From: Neckera pumila
Lineage: Eukaryota > Streptophyta > Bryopsida > Hypnales > Neckeraceae
DNA length: 64,000 nucleotides
NCBI GenBank assembly: GCA_963969595.1
Contig: OZ018408.1
Span: 31,124,108 to 31,188,107, forward strand
Direction: 5' to 3'
Shown: positions 32,991 to 40,082 of the stretch, in pieces
How positions within the stretch are numbered: position 1 is the first letter of the stretch
Layout of the letters: every line of letters starts with the position of its first letter
The notes under the pieces: generated by a model
Seen by the model: only the letters and a program-made list of their open reading frames with translations
Databases searched by the model: none
What the model was told of the DNA's origin: nothing
Made by a program: the position numbers and the translations under genes

Positions 32991-33407
32991 CAAGAGTTGG
33001 GAGAGTCTGCTGCAGCTGCTCAAAGGAAATTTTATGAGAAATATCCCAATCCGGCAGACTGGACTCCATCTGTAGTTCATGAATGGGTCTCTAAAGCTGT
33101 TGACAAGGTCAAGATAGCTTCTCATTCTGAATTGAGGAAACAACTTCCTACTGCAGATCTAAAACACACGATTGCCTTCTTAGAGCAAGTGAAGTTTCAC
33201 TATGAAACTCATGATGAAAGTCCAGAGATGACTCAAGAGAAACTTTGGATGCTAGCAACTTCAGCAATGGACACTTCTATGAAGATCAAGTGGTTAGAGA
33301 GGTGGAACAAGTCTCTTTCTCTTCACGAAGTGCTCAAATTTCTTAAGTCAAAATTCAATGATATTGACTTCCCCGAGTGGCTTCATAAAGCTACATGGTG
33401 GGCTCAG
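32991..33407 (+). pseudogene. Methyltransferase gene, exon 5
   Basis: Acceptor TCTTATGCAG, donor GGGCTCAG before GTGAGT. Fully open, with 139 codons. The product is helical and charged, with W residues (NPADWTPSVVHEWVSKAV; WLERWNKSL). It is probably the helical segment that follows the ParB-like core. Both junctions are phase 0. Confidence 0.65.
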
Positions 33408-33501
33408 GTGAGTACTAGTCTTATTTTTTTTTTCATATTCTTCCTTTGAACCTTTTTGTTCAATCATAACATTCTTCTAATCTAAATTTTGTATGTCACA
33501 G

Positions 33502-34405
33502 TTGGCTGTTGAAACAGAAAAGCTATTTGATGCCACAGTAGCTGATCTGGGTGTGTCTATTAACTATCTTCCAGATGGTATGGATCCTTTGCCCACAATC
33601 TTTGATTATGTGGAGTCAATGCGCATATTGTTGTGGGATGCTGCATTTTTCCGTGAATTTGATGTGGATAAGGGGATCCACAAGAACCATAAGATTGATA
33701 AACAACTGAACTTCAAACCAGCTATACAAAGGGTGCTTTACAGATACTTCAAGTATGTCCTTTTTCCTGCTAAAGCCATTTTCAAATCTCCTGCTTTCTT
33801 TGCAAATTACTTGGACAAAGAAAGTGAAGATTGCATGTTCACAGAGGGGATCATGAGTTCTTGGAATCCCTTGCATTAGGAAAGGTATAGGTGGTATTTG
33901 GATTGTCCTCTCAAAAGACCTCCCACTTTTGACATTGCCCTTTAAGATTCCATTGAACCTGCACTCAAAGGTACAATCGTAGTTACAACGGTGGATAAGG
34001 ATGCAACCAAGAAGACAAGGAAGACAAAGGTTAAGCCAAAGAAAGAAATAGTTCATCTTGATGATTCCAATGAAGATGTGCCAGTTGAAGATAGTTTCAA
34101 GGACCTTCTTGTTACTGGACCTTCTTGTTACTGGACCTTCTTCTTCAAATGTTGAGGCTACCCTCCCCCCTTCAAAGCAACAAAAGACTATTTCTACTCT
34201 TGTGGTTTTGGTGCCAACTTCTTCTCCTATCTTTGAGCTTCCTCCCCAACTTAAAGGTATGATAGGTACTTTGGCTCCTTTGTTGTCCCCTAGTACATCC
34301 TTGGAGTTGATCTTAAATGATTCTTTTGTTAGAATTATCGAGGAGAAAAAGAAGACTGGTACATTTGGTGTGCCATATGACGACATTGTATCTTTTCTAT
34401 CAAAG
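33502..34405 (+). pseudogene. Methyltransferase gene, exon 6 (frameshifted)
   Basis: Acceptor TATGTCACAG, donor TATCAAAG before GTGAGT. It encodes LAVETEKLFDATVADLGVS through a Lys-rich linker (KKTRKTKVKPKKE). It carries two in-frame stops (TAG 33877, TAA 33943) and one frameshift from a perfect 16-bp tandem duplication at 34106-34137. Downstream of the duplication the frame that fits the next exon is the shifted one. Confidence 0.65.
34106..34137 (+). repeat. 16-bp tandem duplication causing a frameshift
   Basis: TTCTTGTTACTGGACC occurs twice in direct tandem (34106-34121 and 34122-34137). With one copy the reading frame passes from DLLVTGP to SSSNVEATLPP without a break. It is thus a visible, single-step inactivating lesion. 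Confidence 0.9.
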
Positions 34406-34562
34406 GTGAGTTCATTCTTTTTATTGGTTTTCTTTGCTATTTCATGTTTCATTGTTATGAAATCTTACATGTTCTACAAAATCCATCTCTTCGAATTCAT
34501 AATGTTTTGTGCCTTTAACATCTTCAATTATAAACTAACATTCTATAAATTTGTCTTTGTAG

Positions 34563-34910
34563 GTTGGTGAAGGCAGGGAGTTCTTTTTTGATGGCAAAGT
34601 TCAAAAGAAACCTGCAGTGGATCTCATCATTACGGATTATCTAGATGGTTTTCCAGTTCCAGGGGTTTCAAATCCACCATCTCAAATTCCCCACTGGAAT
34701 GCCAACATTCCATGTTTTCTCCAAATAATGATGGCATTTTGTCTCACCTATCTTCATGATGATGGAGCATTCCTTCTATTTTATCCTGATAGTTTGACAG
34801 TGAAGAGAAAAGTGGCAGGATTCTTCAAAAACTACAAGTTGAAGGTCAAGGATGAGTGGACTATCATTAACTGATTGCACTTGGCTAATCCTATGAATCC
34901 AACTAAAAAA
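34563..34910 (+). pseudogene. N4/N6 methyltransferase catalytic-motif exon
   Basis: Acceptor TTTGTAG, donor CTAAAAAA before GTAAGT, both phase 0. It reads AVDLIITDYLDGFPVPG, the position where N4/N6 methylases carry DPPY; here the motif is a non-canonical D-Y-L-D. Then follow a helix, GAFLLFYPDSLTVKRKVAGF and the strand-rich WTIIN. The order (catalytic motif first, AdoMet motif later) is that of permuted N6_N4 methylases. One in-frame TGA lies at 34872. Confidence 0.65.
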
Positions 34911-35014
34911 GTAAGTTGCAATTTTAAACTTTCATTTTTGTCATTGATTCATTTTTTATTGTATTTCCTTTGATTTTATACGCACTTTCTAATTTCATTT
35001 TATTTTCATTCCAG

Positions 35015-35297
35015 ACTATGAAGTTCAAGGCTTTATTGTTGGTTCGATCATTTGCTTCTTCCATTACAAGGTAGCCTCGGGAGTTTGTGATTAGTAATGA
35101 TCCTTCTATTCCCGAAGTTGATTTAGCCACAAACGACGTCCTCTTCAATTCTGTTACTATAGCAAGTCAATTATGTAGAAAGGAAGATGGCAAGCCATGG
35201 AGGGGTGCAAAAGAAAAGTCTGAGGTTCTAATGAAGCTTTTTGTTCATGGCTTGAGTCTTGTAGGTGGCATTGTAGGAGACATGGCTGCCTCTACAG
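35015..35297 (+). pseudogene. Methyltransferase gene, AdoMet-binding exon
   Basis: Acceptor TTCATTCCAG, donor CTCTACAG before GTATTG. It reads KFKALLLVRSFASSITR, a TAG at 35072, then PWRGAKEKSEVLMKLFVHGL and GGIVGDMAASTG. The last stretch, continued by SS in the next exon, matches motif I (DpFxGSGTT type) of N4/N6 DNA methylases. The split codon G|GT joins exactly. Confidence 0.7.
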
Positions 35298-35406
35298 GTA
35301 TTGTAATCTACAATATTGACTTACTTTTTTCTCTATTTTTTGTTTGATTTTTAATTCTATTCTTCAATTTTGATGTTTCATAATTCATATATTGTGTTTC
35401 ACTCAG

Positions 35407-35604
35407 GTTCTTCTATTGAAGCGGCACATTCTTCTAATCGCCATATCCTTGCACTAGAAAGTGATGTCAAACTCTTTGATGAGGTACTGAAGCCTCTAAA
35501 AACACCTATAACCATCTCCAAAAATCTAGATTCTACTACCACACGTGATGGTATGGACATTGATGATGACTCTCCAATTGAAGACGTTGCACTACTTGAC
35601 TTAT
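35407..35604 (+). pseudogene. Methyltransferase gene, exon after motif I
   Basis: Acceptor TTTCACTCAG. It continues SSIEAAHSSNRHILALESDV, where N4/N6 methylases have the helix, R-hydrophobic strand and acidic residue that contacts AdoMet ribose. The donor is TTAT before GTAAGT. An acidic linker follows. Confidence 0.7.
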
Positions 35605-35725
35605 GTAAGTAAGTTCTTATATTAATCTACTTATATTATTCCTTTTCAACAACTTCAATTATAAATCCTATACCTTGTATTTTAATTTGTTACTCCATTT
35701 TTGATATATGGTTTATTGTTTGCAG

Positions 35726-35957
35726 TTGGATGACTCCATTGCCAAGGCAAACCTTGCCTTTTTATCAGCACCCTGGATTTTTTAGAAGTCCCTCACTTAG
35801 TCCTCGTGGCCTCCCTGTTTATGCTGAAGATTTAGCATTAGCTTATGCTAATGATTCATCTGATTCATCTTCAATTTCTCAATCTCCTCGTAGATCTTAT
35901 GATCCTAGAGTATGTTCTTATTTTGAACTCAGTGCATCTGAGTCAAACGAAATCTAA
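35726..35957 (+). pseudogene. Methyltransferase gene, last exon
   Basis: Acceptor GTTTGCAG. An open tail of about 75 residues is rich in Ser and Pro (SSDSSSISQSPRRSYDPR) and ends ELSASESNEI at a TAA. Its phase does not match the previous donor, so either another donor is used or an indel is present. Confidence 0.45.
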
Positions 35958-36574
35958 GTTTATTTTCATAATTTGATATTTTATTCCTATTGTCTTGTTT
36001 TTCAAATTGAATTTGCCTATACATGATGTAGCAATTTGCAATTTGAACATAGCAATGATGTAGCAGTGTAGCAATTCGAATCCCATTTGCTGCTCTAAAA
36101 CTTCACCTTGTGCCTAAATTGCCAATACTTTATGAGCCTTGATTTATACTCCACCACTAAACTATATGAAATTTTAGGAAGTTGAATTTAACTTGGAATT
36201 CAATGAAACTACTACCATTAGATTAATTATGTAATCAATTAAAAATAGTTCCTTCCAAATGGGCATCAATTAGAAAAATAGTAGTTTAGGTCATTTGGGA
36301 TTTACACATTCATTTGGTATATAAAATATGACTACTATGTTTATTTTATGTATTACATGTTCAAGATATTTTTAAAATTTTAAAGCATAGTTATAAAAAT
36401 AAAATAAAATAGGTGGACCATTTTCATTCTTTAAATTTACATGAAGGCCTATAGATCAATTTTGGGTACAAAATCACATAGTGGCATATTCATTTGTTGT
36501 TCATTTGGATTGTAGATCCTTTCATATAATTCCATGGTCATAGGTCTTTAACAAATTTACAAATCCTAAATTTC
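35958..36574. other. 3' flank of the methyltransferase gene
   Basis: AT-rich non-coding sequence up to the right terminus of element B. Two adjacent near-copies of ATTTGAACATAGCAATGATG-like wording occur around 36,030-36,080. No gene was seen. Confidence 0.4.
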
Positions 36575-36657
36575 CAAAAAAAAATTGAAGGCTCACAGGC
36601 TCATAGGCTCACACGCTCACAGGCTCATGCTCATAGGCTCACATACTAGCATCCCCG
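36575..36657 (-). repeat. Right terminal/subterminal repeat of element B
   Basis: Repeated GGCTCACAGGCTCATAGGCT units lead to CATACTAGCATCCCCG, the inverted match of the left end. The 9-bp CTCATTCTG follows at 36,658-36,666. Confidence 0.7.
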
Positions 36658-36666
36658 CTCATTCTG

Positions 36667-37214
36667 TTTCCTACAGGCTTTGCACAATTTGTATTAGAAA
36701 ATTGCGACAAGGTTGAAGAATGGGTCATTCTTCGAAGTCAATCATCAGGTGGAAAATCCTGAAGGTCGTGGCTTGTGAGACTCAGAGTTACCGAAACAGC
36801 AATTTCTGAGTTTTTGACTACGAACCCCGAGCTCTAATTGGGACCCGTAGGGGGAAAATGCAGGAATTATACCCCTCGAAAAAATGCAGGAATTTTTTAT
36901 ATTTCACATATTATTATTATTTTTAATTCTGATTTCATATTTGCAATCAAAGGCCCTAAATTAGCTAGGGGGAGGTTTAGGGTTAATCCCTAGACACAAC
37001 TCAAAATAGGGGCAAGATTTTTCGTTTACCCCCACGAATTTATGCATTTTCACCTTGCGGGTCCCAGTTTGAATGCCAGATTTAACGTTTTTCGCCTTAC
37101 ACCATTACCCTAAACTTCAAAATGTGGTGTATTACTTAACCTACTCTTTGAACAAATAAAATGTAAATGTGATATAATGTTTTAGTCGTTGCATTCAGGA
37201 AAGGGCCAAGAAAA
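36667..37214. repeat. Small hairpin-like repeat within element C
   Basis: TGGGACCCGTAGGGGGAAAA near 36,840 is matched inversely near 37,035-37,070 (TTTTCACCTTGCGGGTCCCA). The 230 bases between carry further weak complementarity. It is a probable MITE. The rest of this interval is non-coding. Confidence 0.45.
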
Positions 37215-37810
37215 GGGTCTACAAGTTTGCGGGCAGTTATGGATTTTGTACACTAAAATAAACTTTGAAGTCCTTTATCTTACTCAATTTTCAATAATTA
37301 AAATAAAATAAAAATCCAAGGAGGTAGATTATTTATTACAACAGTGCCACCATTGGGATCAACATTTTCCAGTTACATAATTAAATTCTTGACAATTTTG
37401 TATTTTGAAGCATTTTCTACTACTATCTACTTACTATTTTTTTCCTATATGTTGTACAGTTTCAAATGAAGTGAAAATTTTCAAGCATGTAGCCAACTTG
37501 TCTCGGAAAAAGAATCCAGAAAAGCACCATCATTTTGGAATTTTTGTAATCAAAAAGTGAGCTTGTAGAGTGCTGCTGCCCTATTTTTTTTTTTCCAGAA
37601 ATATGGTTTTAGTAACTTTGAATGCTTATATCTTGCAATCCCGGCGGTGGAAATTCCTGAAATTTTTAACATATGTTCTCAAGTCACCATACTACAAGAT
37701 CCTACGGTTACATGTGCCAAAATTTTTATTTTTTCAAAATTGGATACTTGTACTCAAAATGATAGTTTTTGAGCGTTTTCGGTGAGAACATAGTCATGGA
37801 ACTTTAGGGG
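37215..37810 (-). repeat. Right inverted repeat of element C
   Basis: Inverted partner of 14,717-15,175. It includes CAAGATCCTACGGTTACATG and ends GGAACTTTAGGGG before TTAC. The CAAGATCCTACGGTTA block is shared with the piggyBac end at 6.2 kb. Confidence 0.75.
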
Positions 37811-38252
37811 TTACATGAAAAAATTTTGCAAAAATGAGTAGCAATCTATGTGGTATAGTCAAGTTGATATATTTTCCTTTGCACTGCTCAATTCCAGATG
37901 AATCCAAAAAAATTTAAGCATGTACTAAACTTGTCAAGGAAAAAAAATTCCAGAGAAGCACCATGATTTTGGACATTCATTCATAGGAATGTGGGCATCT
38001 GAAGTGTAGCCCCCTTGTTTTCCAAAGGGCCAAATAAATACTTTCATTGAATTTCAATTTTGGAAGTTGCAGTCCATGACTCCACGCGGTGGAAAATTCT
38101 GAAAATTTTACCACATGTTTTCAGTTCACCATAGTAGAAAACTTTTCGGTACATGTGAGGGAAAAAAAAAATTCCCCAAGAACTGGGTACTTGTACTCAG
38201 AATGACATGTGTTCAGTATTTTGGTGAAAATATATTCATCAAACTTGAGGGG
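37811..38252 (-). repeat. Second, tandem copy of the element C right end
   Basis: In the same order and orientation as 37,440-37,810 it repeats the pattern AAGCATGTA...CTTGTC..GGAAAAA, CAGAGAAGCACCATGATTTT, CGCGGTGGAAA, TACTTGTACTCAGAATGA and a terminal CTTGAGGGGGTTCAA. Divergence from the first copy is clear. It may be an older related element that element C entered, or a duplicated terminus. Confidence 0.6.
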
Positions 38253-38289
38253 GTTCAATGACTGGTCATCAATTTTTGTTTCCCAAGAG

Positions 38290-38372
38290 CTTTCACACCT
38301 TACCCTAAAGACCCCGACCCTGAACCCTACCCTAATCCTGAACCCTATACCCTAACCAAACCCTGAACCTTT
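38290..38372 (+). repeat. Degenerate telomere-type CCCTAAA repeats
   Basis: A run of ACCCTAAAG, ACCCTGAACCCTACCCTAAT, CCCTATACCCTAACC and AAACCCTGAACC units resembles the plant telomere repeat CCCTAAA but with many errors. Its setting next to transposon ends suggests an interstitial tract or chance C-rich repeat, not a chromosome end. Confidence 0.5.
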
Positions 38373-39373
38373 TTGCTCTACCTTAGAAACTTGACCTGAC
38401 CATGTATAGTCGTACAACACTTGGATTCCTTCCGTTACCTTTACTGTAGCTGCCGATGGATTTAACTTTTAGTGACAGTAGTTTCTGGGAAATGGGATCT
38501 TTTTAGTGCGGTTGGAAAGCTGTAAGGAATGACATAATTGTTCAACCAAAATTGGATTTGGAAGATTCTACGTCGTCAGCATTGAATGCTTACAGCTGCC
38601 AACGGCAGTGAAAAGTGCCTATCTATTTTTATTTGGCCTTGAAGACAACTGTTTGAAAATCCCGTGTACATTCCCTCGCCTACCTTCCCGCATACCATTC
38701 TCACTCTCACCGTCCCGCAGTTGTCCATCAATCCGTTTCTCTGCCGGCGACGGGGTTCCATCATCTCTTTCTCGTTGTTGCCGCCCTCTTTCACAGACCT
38801 CCTTTACTTCTCGCAATATGTCTCATTTCCGTGCTTTCAGAGCTCTTTCCATTTGATTTCTTGGGCTCTAGCTCATCTACATTTTGATTTCGTTGGAGCT
38901 CTTGCCGTAGTATCACTTCACGAATTCGGGGTCTGTTTTGTTCGTTGCTTCAATTCATGAGATTCTGGGTATGTAGTAGTTCTTCTTGTACTCTCAACCG
39001 GAGGTGTCCCTTTCTTGCATTACTCATTTAATTCTTCACAGTGCATTCCTTGCTCCCGTATTGAGATGGATCCTCCTTCCAATCTCTTCTGTGCATTTGC
39101 AGTATTCGATGTCACAAATCATGAAGTTATCATGTAGCTGGGTTGTAGGAATTTTATGATTTGTTTCTGCATTGCATTTGATGTTTGCGATGTTTCAGAT
39201 TGGTTCGGATATTCTGTTGTTACTTGTGATGAACCTTGCACCAGCATCTACAGGCAATTGGATTGCTTACGGTATCCTGAGAATGCGAGACAGCCCGACA
39301 TTGTCGCCGAAATTCCTGGGATTGAATCTGATGAACTATAAAATATGACGCCCCATGAAATGCGGGATGGACA
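38373..39373 (+). promoter_or_regulatory. Probable promoter and leader of the DUF7869-like gene
   Basis: No convincing coding exon. A pyrimidine-rich block (about 38,680-38,830) followed by less biased sequence resembles a plant 5' untranslated leader. It lies directly upstream of the palindrome cluster and the transposase gene. Confidence 0.35.
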
Positions 39374-40005
39374 TTTAACTCGATTTGAGTTAACTAATAA
39401 GCCTAGCAGTATCCACATTGTAACACGAGATTCAACTCGAGCCGAGTTAAGTGGAGTAAATTGGTTCAACGCGACCCGAATTATATCCTCACGGAATAAC
39501 AACTATCTAAATACGGTCCATGTCTTACCAGAGTTAACTCAACACAAGTTAAATAGTCATTATGTGACAGTTCTTTGGATGTATAATAGTTGTCATTGTG
39601 TTTAACTCAGGCCGAGTTAAATACCTCCAGAATTTACCAGACTTGGACTTGCTTGTGTGACTGGATTAGTTGACATGTTGGATCATGTCAACAAGTTCAC
39701 TGGTGATGGATGTCACGTCCGTGAAATTTGATGCAGTCCACTTGTTACCAGTTCTCTCTCGTGTACAAATGATCTGATGTGTGCTAGTGATTTGGGACTG
39801 AGGATATTTTATTGTATGTCCTCTGTTCTGCCTCTGCTGTCTTTAACTCGACTCAAGTTAATGAACTCTGTCGGAAGTGATCTGCCTCTGGATAATCTTC
39901 TCTACTGTGTCCAGTATATCAAGGACTCGTACTCTTGTACACATTGATTACAAAATGCTTCAGTAGCTTAGATTTTGATAGTGGTTTAACTCGCCTCGAG
40001 TTGAT
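39374..40005. promoter_or_regulatory. Palindrome cluster upstream of the DUF7869-like gene
   Basis: Six 21-bp palindromes with 9-base arms and 3-base spacers lie at 39374-39394, 39431-39451, 39533-39553, 39601-39621, 39842-39862 and 39985-40005. Arms vary around TTTAACTCG / CGAGTTAAA; spacers differ (ATT, AGC, ACA, GGC, ACT, CCT). The same motif fills the 5' flank and introns of the 6.5-13.4 kb gene and is not seen elsewhere in the window. This ties the two loci to one element family. Confidence 0.75.
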
Positions 40006-40082
40006 TTTGTTGACAACTCTTGAGGCCTGCATTGTGAATCATATTCATTCACTGAACATCACGTTTTTAGTGATTAGGTATT

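Larger units (their letters stand above)
20346..36657. mobile_element. Element B: MULE-like transposon with methyltransferase cargo
   Basis: The left terminus is CAACGATGCTAGCATGTGAG. The right terminus read inward is CGGGGATGCTAGTATGTGAG. Both continue with many GTGAGC-type subterminal units. A 9-bp duplication (one mismatch) flanks them. Inside is a divergent pair: a MULE-like transposase on the minus strand and a ParB-like/N4-N6 methyltransferase gene on the plus strand. Without the 5.1-kb Copia the element would be about 11.2 kb. Agreement between a MULE-like transposase and a 9-bp duplication supports the boundaries. Confidence 0.7.
14717..37810. mobile_element. Element C: 23-kb segment between piggyBac-type inverted repeats
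   Basis: The left end is TTAA then CACCTAAAGTTCCATGACTA (14,713 on). The right end, read inward on the other strand, is CCCCTAAAGTTCCATGACTA, and it is followed outside by TTAC (37,811-37,814), one base from TTAA. Similarity continues for roughly 450 bases inward on both sides (left to about 15,175, right from about 37,215) with the same block order. The ends therefore look like the two termini of one piggyBac-type element enlarged by later insertions (element B, Copia, foldbacks). No piggyBac transposase remains inside, so it would be non-autonomous. The alternative is two separate copies in opposite orientation. Confidence 0.6.

Noticed and set aside
20346..36657. Element B as a hAT transposon with an 8-bp duplication
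   Set aside because: The duplication is better read as 9 bp, and the transposase has MULE-like D...D...CxxH spacing; no hAT dimerisation domain was seen.
38290..38372. True telomere or chromosome end
   Set aside because: The CCCTAAA-like units are short, highly degenerate and embedded in transposon sequence with genes on both sides.
9072..40005. CRISPR array explanation of the palindromes
   Set aside because: Spacing is irregular, arms vary, there are no constant repeats with unique spacers, and the context is a plant genome with introns.
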